Source: Ruminococcaceae bacterium HV4-5-B5C (GTDB taxonomy: Bacteria > Bacillota > Clostridia > Oscillospirales > Acutalibacteraceae). Taken from it: a stretch of 64,000 nucleotides of DNA. Below are positions 26,886-35,679 of the stretch, one piece after another. The notes below the pieces were generated by a model. That model was not told the origin of the DNA, made no database searches, and worked only from the letters and a program-made list of their open reading frames with translations. Location: assembly GCA_900184925.1 (NCBI GenBank), contig FXYJ02000001.1, positions 434,001-498,000 on the forward strand, read 5' to 3'. Numbering within the stretch: position 1 is the stretch's first letter; each line of letters opens with the position of its first letter. A program made the position numbers and the translations under genes.

Positions 26886-28922
26886 ATGGATCAATATACG
26901 GGCAAACGCCTGGACGGCCGTTACGAGATTCACGAAGTCGTTGGTGTGGGTGGAATGGCCGTGGTTTACCGCGCGTATGACACGATTGACGACCGCACGG
27001 TCGCCGTCAAGATCCTGAAAGACGAATATTCGCAGAATGCCGAGTTCCTCCGGCGTTTCCGCAATGAGTCCAAGGCGATAGCCGTCCTGTCCCATCCCAA
27101 TATCGTCAAGGTTTACGATGTGAGCATCGGCGACCGCATTCAGTATATTGTGGAAGAGTATATCGACGGCATTACGCTCAAGGAATATCTCGACCAGCAG
27201 AAACAGATCAAGTGGAAAGAAGCCATCCACTTTGTTGTGCAGATTCTCCGTGCGCTCGAGCATGCGCACGGCAAAGGAATTGTGCACCGTGACATCAAGC
27301 CGGAGAATATCATGCTCCTGCAGGACGGCACTATCAAAGTGACGGATTTCGGCATCGCTCGGTTCTCCCGCAGCGAGACGCGCACCATGACCGACAAAGC
27401 CATCGGCTCCGTCCATTATATTGCGCCGGAGCAGGCGCGCGGCGGTTACACCGACGAGAAGACGGATATTTATTCCGTCGGCGTCATGCTCTACGAAATG
27501 CTGACGGGTCAGCTTCCGTTTGAGGCGGATAACGCGGTTTCCGTCGCGATTATGCAGCTGCAGACGGACCCGAAGCCTCCGCGCGAGATCGACCCCTCCC
27601 TCCCGGAAGGGCTTGAGGAGATCACGCTCAAGGCCATGCAGAAGGACCCGGAGCGCCGGTACCAGTCCGCCGCAGACATGCTGCGCGACATTGAGGAATT
27701 CCGTCGTAATCCGGCCGCACGGTTCCAGTATCAGTATTTCATCGACGAGAAGCCGACAAAGTATATCGATGCGATTGATTCCGTAAAGAATCCGGAGCAG
27801 TCCAATTACAACGACAACTACGACTATGTCGAAGAATCCGAACGCATGCCGGAGAAAAAGAAGAAGCCGGTCGCTGTGTTCGTCGCCGCCGGCATTGCAA
27901 TCGCTTTTCTGATTACCGCGATTGCCATCGGGATCACGTCGTTGATGAAAAACCAGTCCACCCAGCCGCACGACGTTACCATGCCGAACTATGTAGGCAA
28001 AATGTATAACGACGTCGTGAATGCGAGCACTTCGTCCGCGTCTTCGTCGCAATACACCTTTACGTTTAAAGAGAGTAAAAAGAACGATTCCACCCATCCG
28101 GCGGGGACGATTATCGACCAGACCCCGAAAGCGGGTTCCACCGTAAAGTCCAACGCCGAGGTTACTCTTGTCGTCAGCTCCGGGATAGAGCCGGTTACGA
28201 TGACCGACATGACGGGTAAAACTCAGGATGAGGCGAAGGCGGAGCTGACACAGATGGGCCTGAAAGCGAAGATTATCACTGTTTCAGACAGCAGCGCCGA
28301 CGCCGGAACCGTTGTCAGCACCGACCCTAAAGAGGGTCAGGATGTGGAAAAGGGCTCCGAGGTGAAGGTTTACGTCAGCGGCGGCAATACGGACGCACAG
28401 ATCGCCGTGCCGGATGTGACCGGGTATTCGCTCACCAACGCCGAAGCAGCGCTCTCCGCAGCCGGTCTGACCGTCGGCAGCAAGACGTACCAGGACGACA
28501 GCAAGACGAAAGACACTGTCCTGTCGACCGACCCGCTCAACGGTGTGAAGGTCGCCAAGGGCGCCGTGGTGAACCTTGTGCTGAGCTCCGGGCAGACCCC
28601 TGCACCGTCATCCCAGGCGCCGGTTTCCAAACCGGTGCAGGCGTATGTTGATCTTCCACAAAATGTTAGTGAGCATGTTAAACTGTTCTCTTATGTTGAT
28701 GGGAAACAGGATCAGACTGTTGATGCGTATACGCAGGCAAGCAATACCGTAACTCTGAATTACAGTGGTTTGACCGGTCAGCATCATTTGGTAGTCACAG
28801 TGAAGCCGGATGGCGCAAAAAATGAGACTAAATACAGGGAATATACGCTTGATTTCACTACCGGTCAGGCAACGAAGACGGCTTCCTATGATTTCCCTAC
28901 AACCACTCCGGCGGGACAATAA
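26886..28922 (+). CDS. prkC: PASTA-domain serine/threonine kinase (PrkC)
   Basis: 678 residues. The kinase domain occupies about 1-275 with glycine loop GVGGMAVVYRA, lysine in VAVKIL, HRDIKPENIM and DFGIARFS. A single transmembrane segment (about 329-352) is followed by three PASTA repeats (about 365-568), then an Ig-like C-terminal domain ending TTTPAGQ. It senses cell-wall fragments and regulates wall synthesis, translation and, in spore formers, germination. The second of two close ATGs (26886) has the better spacing from AAGGAG. The last ~280 bases (from about 28640) are clearly T-richer than the rest of the gene. Confidence 0.95.
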   Translation: MDQYTGKRLDGRYEIHEVVGVGGMAVVYRAYDTIDDRTVAVKILKDEYSQNAEFLRRFRNESKAIAVLSHPNIVKVYDVSIGDRIQYIVEEYIDGITLKEYLDQQKQIKWKEAIHFVVQILRALEHAHGKGIVHRDIKPENIMLLQDGTIKVTDFGIARFSRSETRTMTDKAIGSVHYIAPEQARGGYTDEKTDIYSVGVMLYEMLTGQLPFEADNAVSVAIMQLQTDPKPPREIDPSLPEGLEEITLKAMQKDPERRYQSAADMLRDIEEFRRNPAARFQYQYFIDEKPTKYIDAIDSVKNPEQSNYNDNYDYVEESERMPEKKKKPVAVFVAAGIAIAFLITAIAIGITSLMKNQSTQPHDVTMPNYVGKMYNDVVNASTSSASSSQYTFTFKESKKNDSTHPAGTIIDQTPKAGSTVKSNAEVTLVVSSGIEPVTMTDMTGKTQDEAKAELTQMGLKAKIITVSDSSADAGTVVSTDPKEGQDVEKGSEVKVYVSGGNTDAQIAVPDVTGYSLTNAEAALSAAGLTVGSKTYQDDSKTKDTVLSTDPLNGVKVAKGAVVNLVLSSGQTPAPSSQAPVSKPVQAYVDLPQNVSEHVKLFSYVDGKQDQTVDAYTQASNTVTLNYSGLTGQHHLVVTVKPDGAKNETKYREYTLDFTTGQATKTASYDFPTTTPAGQ

Positions 28923-28926
28923 CCGA

Positions 28927-29832
28927 ATGAAAGAATATTCCAACGGATTGATCTTAAAAGGCGTCGGGGGTTTCTATTATGTAGAGACCTCCGACGGAGT
29001 TTTTGAATGCCGCGCCCGCGGCATTTTTCGTAAACTGGGCATCACACCGCTTGCAGGCGACCGTGTGAAGCTGCGCGTTTCGCCGGACGGCACCGGCGCG
29101 GTCGAGGAAATTCTGCCGCGCAGGAATGCGCTGGTCCGTCCTCCTGTGGCAAATATCGACCGGCTGGTTATCGTTGTTTCCACCTGCGAGCCTTCGCCGA
29201 ACACTCTGATTATCGACCGGATGATCGCCGAAGCCGAGGCGGCAGGCATCGAACCGATTCTCGCCGTTTCCAAGGTTGACCTTCACAGCGGAGACGGCCT
29301 CTCCGAAATCTACGGAAAGGCCGGGGTTCCGCTTTACTTTGTTTCCCCGGAGGGGAACGGGGACACCCGGGCGCTGAAAGAGGTTCTCGCCGGAACAATC
29401 ACCGCGTTCACGGGCAATTCCGGCGTCGGGAAATCTACGCTGCTGAACGCCATGTTCGGAGAATTCCATCAGCCGACGGGGGAGATCAGCCACAAGCTTG
29501 GGCGCGGCCGCCACACGACCCGCGAGGTGGAGCTGCTCCCGCTTCCCGGGGGCGGCTATGCCGTTGACACGCCGGGCTTCTCTTCGCTTGACACCGATTT
29601 TTCCGGCGCGCTCACGAAGGACAACCTTGCGGAGTGTTTCCGGGAGTTCCGCCCGTACCTGAACGGGTGCCGTTTTACTTCCTGTTCGCACACATGCGAA
29701 AAGGGCTGCGCCGTGCTTCAGGCGGTGCGCGACGGGGAAATCAGCCCGTCCCGTCAGGAAAACTACACCGAAATCTACCGGGAGTTAAAGGAAAAGAAAG
29801 CATGGGAGAAAAAAGAAAAATCTGTGCCGTAA
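28927..29832 (+). CDS. rsgA: Ribosome small-subunit GTPase RsgA
   Basis: 301 residues. An OB fold (GGFYYVETSDGVFECRARG) is followed by the circularly permuted GTPase with VSKVDL (G4), the P-loop GNSGVGKSTLLN, DTPGFSSLD, and a C-terminal zinc finger CRFTSCSHTCEKGC. It matures 30S subunits. The longer in-frame start at 28810 lies within prkC and is not supported. rpe, which sits next in Bacillus, is missing here. Confidence 0.95.
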   Translation: MKEYSNGLILKGVGGFYYVETSDGVFECRARGIFRKLGITPLAGDRVKLRVSPDGTGAVEEILPRRNALVRPPVANIDRLVIVVSTCEPSPNTLIIDRMIAEAEAAGIEPILAVSKVDLHSGDGLSEIYGKAGVPLYFVSPEGNGDTRALKEVLAGTITAFTGNSGVGKSTLLNAMFGEFHQPTGEISHKLGRGRHTTREVELLPLPGGGYAVDTPGFSSLDTDFSGALTKDNLAECFREFRPYLNGCRFTSCSHTCEKGCAVLQAVRDGEISPSRQENYTEIYRELKEKKAWEKKEKSVP

Positions 29833-30437
29833 TCGGCGCCGCGCCGATTGCACCCGGCACTTTTGAAAAACTGGATTTCAGCCGCCGCTTCGTCATCTGC
29901 GCCGACGGCGGCTACGACGGCGCGGCGGAGTACGGCATCGTTCCCGACCTTTTGATCGGGGACTTTGATTCTGTGCGGAGCGGTCTTCCCGAGGGAATCC
30001 GGACGATCCGCCTGAAACCGGAAAAAGACGACACCGACCTGCTTGCCGCCGTCAGGGAAGGCATACGCCTCGGCTTCCGCGAGTTCGAGCTTTACGGTGC
30101 GCTCGGCGGCGAGCGGATCGACCACTCGTACGCGAATCTCTGTGTTTTGCAGTATCTTTCGGCGCAGGGCTGCCGGGCGTTTATTTCCGACGGCCGCCGC
30201 CGCGTTTTCCTGATGAACGGAGGCAGGCTCACGCTCCGTGGGATGAAGGGCGCGACGCTTTCCGTCTTTCCATTCGGGTGCGCCTCCTGTAATGTCACCT
30301 ATGCCGGGCTGAAATATCCGCTCGAGAGAGCCACACTTTCTTCCCCGGTGCCGCTCGGCGTGAGCAACGAAGTGACGGACGACACGGCGCAGGTGACGGT
30401 CCACAGCGGAGACGCGCTGATCTTCGTCCAGAGTTAG
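29802..30437 (+). CDS. thiN: Thiamine pyrophosphokinase
   Basis: 211 residues. ICADGGYDGAAEYGIVPDLLIGDFDSV holds the acidic catalytic residues in separate motifs (ADGG, GDFDS), followed by LKPEKDDTDLLAAV, GALGGERIDHSYAN and SNEVTDD near the C terminus. It makes thiamine diphosphate from thiamine and ATP. The ATG at 29802 overlaps the rsgA tail and has AAAGGA upstream. Confidence 0.93.
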   Translation: MGEKRKICAVIGAAPIAPGTFEKLDFSRRFVICADGGYDGAAEYGIVPDLLIGDFDSVRSGLPEGIRTIRLKPEKDDTDLLAAVREGIRLGFREFELYGALGGERIDHSYANLCVLQYLSAQGCRAFISDGRRRVFLMNGGRLTLRGMKGATLSVFPFGCASCNVTYAGLKYPLERATLSSPVPLGVSNEVTDDTAQVTVHSGDALIFVQS

Positions 30438-30512
30438 ATTTGCTTCTGCACAAGAATGCCCCCTCCTGTATATACTGGTAGAAGAATCAAACGGACGGGA
30501 CGGTGCGGCGAT

Positions 30513-30674
30513 ATGTGGAATAATCGCGGCGGCGGTCAGCCTGGCTGGATCCGCTACACCATAGTGTTCGGTCTTGGTCTGGCACTTGCCTGCTGTTGTC
30601 CGCCGGGGTTCATCATGTTCATCCTTGCGATTCTTCTGATCGCGCTCGGCATCGCACTTCTCAGAAGGTGCTGA
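30513..30674 (+). CDS. Small membrane protein with a CCCPP motif, unknown function
   Basis: 53 residues: a glycine-rich basic start (MWNNRGGGQPGW), a hydrophobic segment, the unusual turn CCCPPG, a second hydrophobic segment and a short RRC end. A two-helix hairpin or one long membrane anchor is plausible. A moderate GGGACGG lies upstream. It stands 22 bases before spoVM and after thiN, in a gap that holds no gene in Bacillus, so a sporulation link is possible but unproven. No family recognised. Confidence 0.6.
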   Translation: MWNNRGGGQPGWIRYTIVFGLGLALACCCPPGFIMFILAILLIALGIALLRRC

Positions 30675-30696
30675 ACATACTTAGGAGGTCGGCGTC

Positions 30697-30768
30697 ATGA
30701 AGGTAGTCGTTGTGAAAAGTTCAAAATTCTGGGCCTTTTTGCTGCGCAGGATGTTCAATATCAAATAA
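30697..30768 (+). CDS. spoVM: Stage V sporulation protein SpoVM (23 codons)
   Basis: A tiny amphipathic protein: MKVVVVKSSKFWAFLLRRM followed by FNIK. Bacillus SpoVM is 26 residues with the same MK-x3-IK-x-PKF-type start, a hydrophobic middle and basic residues in a single helix. It recognises the curved forespore membrane and anchors SpoIVA, whose gene lies 1.8 kb downstream. TAGGAGG is eight bases before the ATG. The position after thiN matches the Bacillus order thiN-spoVM exactly. Too short for usual gene callers; confidence rests on position, size, motif and RBS. Confidence 0.88.
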   Translation: MKVVVVKSSKFWAFLLRRMFNIK

Positions 30769-30800
30769 GAAGCGGAAAAGGACATAACCGTGTGCTTCCG

Positions 30801-30846
30801 GAGAGGGGGAGGCGGCTTCGTAAGGAGCCGCCTCCCTCTCTTTCTC
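30801..30846 (+). terminator. Terminator after spoVM
   Basis: GAGAGGGGGAGGCGGCT at 30801-30817 pairs, with one bulged G, with AGCCGCCTCCCTCTC at 30826-30840, followed by TTTCTC. It closes the yicC-to-spoVM transcription run. Confidence 0.85.
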
Positions 30847-30872
30847 AGACCGGGCCGCCCTTCGCAGAGGGT

Positions 30873-30901
30873 ATCTATTTTTTAGGCCGCAGGGCATAAA
30901 T
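30873..30901 (+). promoter_or_regulatory. Candidate sigma-E promoter for the SPOCS-spoIVA pair
   Basis: A -35 like ATCTATT at 30873-30879, a 14-base spacer, and GCATAAAT at 30894-30901. Bacillus sigma-E uses an ATATT-type -35, 14 bases, and GCATACAAT. spoIVA is a classic sigma-E gene, which supports the call. Confidence 0.5.
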
Positions 30902-30957
30902 CAGACGAGTTCCGAATACCATTACATAGAGAAACAGGAAAAGGAGCGCGACCTTTT

Positions 30958-32490
30958 ATGGATTATATGCTTGAGCGCGAAAGGATTGCCGTCGGGGAAG
31001 TGCTGTTCGACGGTTGCCAGGAACAGCCGGTTGATATAGACGTCAGTCTGCCGGATTACTGTTCCGATATCCAACGCATCCTGAAATGCCAGATTTACCC
31101 GACCATTACCTCCCGGAGCATCACGGGCGACCGCCTGATGCTCGATGGCAGCTATACCGTAAAGATCTTCTACCTCGACCCGGAGGGAACGTGCGTCCGC
31201 TGCTATGAGTGCGACGATTCCTATACGGCGGAGATCGCGCTCAAACAGCAGGCGGAAAACGCACTCGTTACGGCGTCGGTGCGCGTGGAGTATGTAAACT
31301 GCCGCGCGTCGAGCCCCCGCAGGCTGAACGTGCATGGTTCGTTCTCACTCTGTGCAAAGGTAATTACCTGCGGCCAGTGTGAAGCTGTCAGCAACATTTC
31401 GGGCGGCGACGTGGAGCAGCAGAAGATGCAGACCTGCGTTAATGAACTGGCCGGTTTCGCGCAGCAGCCGTTCAGTGTCGACGAAGTGCTCGAGCTTGGT
31501 CAGGGAAAGCCCCCGGCCGACGCCATTGTGCGTACCGACTCGTACGTTACAATGCAGGACTGTAAGATTGCCGCGGGAAAGCTGATGACGAAGGGCGAGG
31601 CAAACGTCCGGTTTCTGTACCGCACGCCGGGGGAGAACGGCGACCTCGAAACGATGGAGTATTCTCTTCCGTTTACCCAGATGCTCGACTGTGACGGCGT
31701 TACCGACGACTGTTTCTGCAGTGTGCGCATGGAAGTTGCCGGCGTTGAGGCCCAGATCAAGAACGACTATTCGGGTGACAAGACGTTCTTTGACACGCAG
31801 GTCAAAATATACGCGACTGCCCGGGCTTACCGTCCGAAAAACATCACTCTTGTGAACGACGCATTTTCGCGCAGCTATGAAATGAATCTCGACGCGAAGC
31901 AGAAGAATGTGGAAAGCCTCGCCGAGACAGTGCAGGATACGCTGGTACATAAGGCGGAGCTTTCACAGGAAGACAGTCCGATCGGCAAGATCATCGACGT
32001 CTGGAGCGAGATGGCGAGCGCCACCGCAGCGCTGGCGGACGGAAAGATTTCGCTGAAAGGCAAGTACAGCCTCTGCGTCCTTGCTCGAAACGAGCAGGAT
32101 GTGCCGTTCTATTTTGAACGGATAGTGGATTTTGAGCATGAGATGGCCACTTCCGCGGAAGGCGACCTGAAGTGTGAGCCGGAAGTGACAGCCGGCGCGG
32201 TCAGCTACCACATTGCCGGAAGCGGGATTGAGGTTAAAACAGAGCTTCACATCCGTGCCGAGGTCATGAGGCGCTTCAGCTTCAAATCGGTCACTTCGGT
32301 TACGGCGGATGAAACAAAACCGATTCCGCGCGACACCGCCGCCTCCCTATGCCTGTATTTTGCCGACGCCGGGGAAAGCGTCTGGAACATCGCCCGCGAG
32401 TACCGCACGTCCATGGCTTCGGTGTGCGCCGAAAACGGGATCGCCGGCGATACTGTTGAGAACAGGGGGATGCTGCTGATACCCATGTAG
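30958..32490 (+). CDS. SPOCS (DUF3794)-LysM protein
   Basis: 510 residues. The N-terminal DUF3794/SPOCS-type domain includes ILKCQIYPTITSRSITGDRL. Further beta-rich SPOCS-like segments follow, and a LysM-like end (SVWNIAREYRTSMASVCAENG, then GMLLIPM). LysM binds peptidoglycan or chitin-like glycans. The family is found near sporulation genes in Clostridia and is thought to belong to the spore envelope; function unproven. It precedes spoIVA by 64 bases and probably shares its promoter. Confidence 0.85.
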   Translation: MDYMLERERIAVGEVLFDGCQEQPVDIDVSLPDYCSDIQRILKCQIYPTITSRSITGDRLMLDGSYTVKIFYLDPEGTCVRCYECDDSYTAEIALKQQAENALVTASVRVEYVNCRASSPRRLNVHGSFSLCAKVITCGQCEAVSNISGGDVEQQKMQTCVNELAGFAQQPFSVDEVLELGQGKPPADAIVRTDSYVTMQDCKIAAGKLMTKGEANVRFLYRTPGENGDLETMEYSLPFTQMLDCDGVTDDCFCSVRMEVAGVEAQIKNDYSGDKTFFDTQVKIYATARAYRPKNITLVNDAFSRSYEMNLDAKQKNVESLAETVQDTLVHKAELSQEDSPIGKIIDVWSEMASATAALADGKISLKGKYSLCVLARNEQDVPFYFERIVDFEHEMATSAEGDLKCEPEVTAGAVSYHIAGSGIEVKTELHIRAEVMRRFSFKSVTSVTADETKPIPRDTAASLCLYFADAGESVWNIAREYRTSMASVCAENGIAGDTVENRGMLLIPM

Positions 32491-32554
32491 CGGCCCGGCA
32501 AAATCTCCAGTCAGCTGCAGCGGCAGAATTTTCTCATCCGGAGGGGGAGGCAAA

Positions 32555-34033
32555 ATGGAAGAACATAATATCTACCGGGATATTTCCGAACGCACGAACG
32601 GCGATATCTATATCGGAGTGGTCGGCCCGGTCAGAACCGGCAAATCGACTTTTATCAAGCGGTTCATGGATACCGTCGTTGTGCCGAATATGGATTCGCA
32701 GTACTCGCGCGAACGTGCGATCGACGAGATGCCGCAGTCTGCAGCGGGCCGCACCATCATGACGACCGAGCCGAAGTTCATCCCCGAAAAGGCCGTGACC
32801 GTGCATATCGGCGACAGTGCCACCTTTTCCGTGCGGATGATCGACTGTGTTGGCTACATCGTTCCCAGCGCGCTGGGGTACATAGAGAACGACAGCCCCC
32901 GCATGGTCATGACCCCGTGGTACAAGGAGCCGATTCCGTTCAATATGGCGGCTGAAATCGGCACGAAAAAGGTCATCACCGAGCATTCCACCATCGGCCT
33001 CGTCATCACAACGGACGGGAGCATCAGCGATATTCCGCGCCCCGAGTATGAAGAAGCCGAAGAGCGCGTCGTCGACGAGCTGAAAAAGATCAACAAACCG
33101 TTTATCGTCCTTGTCAACTGCGTCGACCCCTCTTCCCAGAATGCTGTCTCACTCTGCGCGAGACTTCAGGAGAAGTACGGCGTTCCCGCCCTCGCGGTCA
33201 ACTGTCTTGAGATGCAGGAAGAGGAGATTCGCAGTATCCTCACAAAGATTCTGTTTGAGTTCCCGGTGCGTGAAGTAAAGGTTGAAATGCCGCACTGGAT
33301 TTCCATGCTGGAAAAGGACCACTGGCTGCGGTCGTCGGTCTTCTCGACAATCCGCCAGTCCGCCGCGCAGGTTTCCAAAATCCGCGATGTGGACGGAATT
33401 GCCGACAAAGTGACCTCCTGTGAGTTCATTTCCGGCGGACGCACTGTTTCGGTCGATCTCGGCACCGGCCGCGCACGGATCGGCATCACGCTCAAGCCGG
33501 GCCTGTTCTACAAGGTCCTCGGCGAGAAGACGGGCCTCGAGATCAACGACGAGGGCAGTCTTATGGACTGCATGCTCCAGATGGCCGAAATGAAGAAGAC
33601 CTACGACAAGATCGGTGCGGCGTACCGTGACGCGGAACAGACGGGTTACGGCATTGTGATGCCGGGTATGGATGAGCTGACGCTCGACGAGCCTGAAATT
33701 ATCCGGCAGGGCGGAAGGTACGGGATTCGCCTCAAGGCAGCCGCACCGTCCGTGCATATGCTGAAAACGCGCATCACGACGGAGATCACTCCCATCGTCG
33801 GCTCCGAGCAACAGTCTCAGGAACTTGTGGATTATATTCTCAAAGAATTCGAGTCGAACCCCGCGCAGATCTGGGACTCCAACATTTTCGGCAAGAGTCT
33901 GCACGAGCTGGTCAACGACGGTCTCCACAACAAACTGACCCGTATGCCAGACGATGCACGGGATAAAATGCGCGAAACCATCGAGCGCATCATCAACGAA
34001 GGCTGCAACGGCCTGATCTGCATTATCCTGTGA
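32555..34033 (+). CDS. spoIVA: Stage IV sporulation protein A (coat morphogenetic ATPase)
   Basis: 492 residues, the usual length. An N-terminal TRAFAC-type ATPase has the P-loop GPVRTGKSTFIKRFMD and the DCVGYIVPSALGYIEND segment. The middle and C-terminal domains end NEGCNGLICIIL, typical of SpoIVA. It polymerises on the forespore surface as the base of the spore coat, anchored by SpoVM. GGAGGGGGAGG upstream. A strong terminator follows. Confidence 0.98.
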   Translation: MEEHNIYRDISERTNGDIYIGVVGPVRTGKSTFIKRFMDTVVVPNMDSQYSRERAIDEMPQSAAGRTIMTTEPKFIPEKAVTVHIGDSATFSVRMIDCVGYIVPSALGYIENDSPRMVMTPWYKEPIPFNMAAEIGTKKVITEHSTIGLVITTDGSISDIPRPEYEEAEERVVDELKKINKPFIVLVNCVDPSSQNAVSLCARLQEKYGVPALAVNCLEMQEEEIRSILTKILFEFPVREVKVEMPHWISMLEKDHWLRSSVFSTIRQSAAQVSKIRDVDGIADKVTSCEFISGGRTVSVDLGTGRARIGITLKPGLFYKVLGEKTGLEINDEGSLMDCMLQMAEMKKTYDKIGAAYRDAEQTGYGIVMPGMDELTLDEPEIIRQGGRYGIRLKAAAPSVHMLKTRITTEITPIVGSEQQSQELVDYILKEFESNPAQIWDSNIFGKSLHELVNDGLHNKLTRMPDDARDKMRETIERIINEGCNGLICIIL

Positions 34034-34049
34034 CCATTTAAAAGAATCT

Positions 34050-34083
34050 GGGGTGCCCCGCCATTGGAGGGGCACCCCTTTTC
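34050..34083 (+). terminator. Terminator after spoIVA
   Basis: GGGGTGCCCC at 34050-34059 pairs with GGGGCACCCC at 34069-34078, followed by TTTTCT. Confidence 0.88.
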
Positions 34084-34136
34084 TATGTCCGGACACGGCA
34101 TCCCGGTCAGCCTCTTTTCCTCAGATTGCACTGACC

Positions 34137-35138
34137 TTACAGCTTGTCCAGCTCATTCAGACATTTTAACGCTACTTTTTTACTGAAGTATTCCTGAAAC
34201 CTCGCGTAGAGAAAACCGTAGCGATATATCTCGACCCACATGATTGTAAAGAGATAGAGCCGGTACATCAGCAGTCGGATCTTTTCCTCTTTTGTAATAT
34301 CGTGAGTGATGCCTGCTGCTGCTTTATATGCTTCCCAAAAGTCCTTTTCTGTAGAGATGTCGTCTGTCATCAGAAAAGCTGCCGGAAAATCCGCATACGG
34401 GTCACCCCAGTAAGCTCGTTCAAAATCAACAATCCCCTCGATCACATACTCGTCTCCCTGTTCGACCAGAAATATGTTCCCGGGGTGCAGATCATAATTC
34501 ACAAGAGTCGGTTCCTTTACCTGTTCAAGATATTGCTCCTTTTCTTTCAATACCTTTTCATATCGCTCGTACGGAAGTTCAAGACCATGTGCTTTTCCGT
34601 CGTTCAAAATCATTTTCATCATATGGTGAAAAGCGTCCTTCCAGGAAGAAAAACGATCGGTTTCCTCCTGCGTGAAGTACCCGAAGTATTTTCCCTTAAC
34701 CAGGTGCTGCTGTGCGAGATATTCTGCCAGCTCCCTCATGACAGCGGCGCGGTTTTCCTTCTTTAGCTTAACTTTTGTCATCGCCCGTCCGTTTAAGGCG
34801 GTCATAAAAAAGTAGTCGCATGAAATCTGCTTCCTGCTGAAATCATAGGCAAGGAGCTTAGGAGTGGGGATCGATGTTTGCTGTGCCAGCATCCGGTAGA
34901 CTTCAACTTCAGTCCGCATGGTTGCTTTTTCATAGGATAAAATCGGGGTCCCTTCTGCTGCGGAGACCTTCAGCACAATCTTATCGTTTTCATTCAATCG
35001 CTCGATCCGGTATGCTGCATTAAACATACCGCCTTTTAACTCCTCAATTGTTCCAACCCTGCAGCCATCTCCGAAGTTAGTCTGGACCAGTTCCCTAATC
35101 TGATCATCCGATAACAGATTTTTAGTCCTGCTTCTCAT
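34137..35138 (-). CDS. Aminoglycoside/choline-kinase-like phosphotransferase
   Basis: 333 residues of the APH fold. It has GGMFNAAYRIE, a lysine in KIVLKVS, the catalytic loop VNYDLHPGNIFL (DxxxxN kept, but the usual H-G before D is N-Y), and IVDFERAYWGDPYADF as the metal-binding loop. It phosphorylates a small hydroxyl substrate; aminoglycosides, macrolides and choline are all possible. The start at 35138 has GGGG before it; ATG 35153 has no site. It is visibly AT-richer than spoIVA and points toward it, ending 50 bases after the spoIVA terminator. Likely acquired; resistance is a possibility, not a conclusion. Confidence 0.8.
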   Translation of the reverse strand: MRSRTKNLLSDDQIRELVQTNFGDGCRVGTIEELKGGMFNAAYRIERLNENDKIVLKVSAAEGTPILSYEKATMRTEVEVYRMLAQQTSIPTPKLLAYDFSRKQISCDYFFMTALNGRAMTKVKLKKENRAAVMRELAEYLAQQHLVKGKYFGYFTQEETDRFSSWKDAFHHMMKMILNDGKAHGLELPYERYEKVLKEKEQYLEQVKEPTLVNYDLHPGNIFLVEQGDEYVIEGIVDFERAYWGDPYADFPAAFLMTDDISTEKDFWEAYKAAAGITHDITKEEKIRLLMYRLYLFTIMWVEIYRYGFLYARFQEYFSKKVALKCLNELDKL

Positions 35139-35295
35139 ATCATTATCCCCCATGTGCCTGTTTTTGGGTGCTTTTCGCGTCCTGTATTATTGTATTATAA
35201 CCGCGCAGGAATGCAATCCTCTAATCTTAACTTCTGTGGTACCATCGTTGATTTCAGGGTCCCCAAATCTCTGCCTTAAGTCGTTTAAATTATAG

Positions 35296-35430
35296 GAAAA
35301 AGAGCACCCGGCTTCTTAGAGGGATGCTCCTGGTTCGGCAAAAGGGTGGGGCCGCGAGAAGGGATCAAGCCCTCCCGAAATTACGGCAAAAAAAGGAGAC
35401 GCCCCACTAACAATGGGACGTCTGTTTTTT
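35296..35430 (+). promoter_or_regulatory. Truncated T-box-like leader with terminator, no downstream amino-acid gene
   Basis: A hairpin resembling Stem III (GAGCACCC with GGGATGCTC) at about 35302-35330 is followed by AAAGGGTGGGGCCGCG at 35341-35356, close to the T-box core AGGGTGGNACCGCG. Then come a terminator (stem 35398-35406 with 35414-35422) and TTTTTT. The upstream Stem I region is not recognisable, and no amino-acid or tRNA-synthetase gene follows. Probably a decayed or captured element. Confidence 0.5.
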
Positions 35431-35526
35431 GGCAACAGTTGATAATATTGATACGGTTTCATAGGGTCTCAAAAGGTTTCACTTAAAATGAAACCCTATT
35501 TTGATGTAGATTTTTGAGGATACCTA

Positions 35527-35669
35527 TGATACAATAATAAAACATCGGAGGACAGTACACCGTAGTGTAGGGGATCGTAAGCATTAAGCTTACAGGCCGC
35601 CTGTCAGATAAGATGTCGGGTGCGCTCGGTTATTACTTTAGGGTAATGACTGGGCTATTTTTATTTTTA
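35527..35669 (+). promoter_or_regulatory. Extended -10 promoter and structured leader with attenuator upstream of the GNAT gene
   Basis: TGATACAAT at 35527-35535 is an extended -10. A leader of about 110 bases follows, with GTAAGC/GCTTAC and ACAGG/CCTGT hairpins, then a 13-pair hairpin (35624-35636 with 35643-35655, three G-T pairs) and a T-rich tract at 35656-35666. The tract ends just before the TAGGAG site of the next gene. A GTG-TAG start-stop lies after GGAGG in the leader. The layout is that of transcription attenuation. Confidence 0.55.
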
Positions 35670-35679
35670 GGAGATTTTT

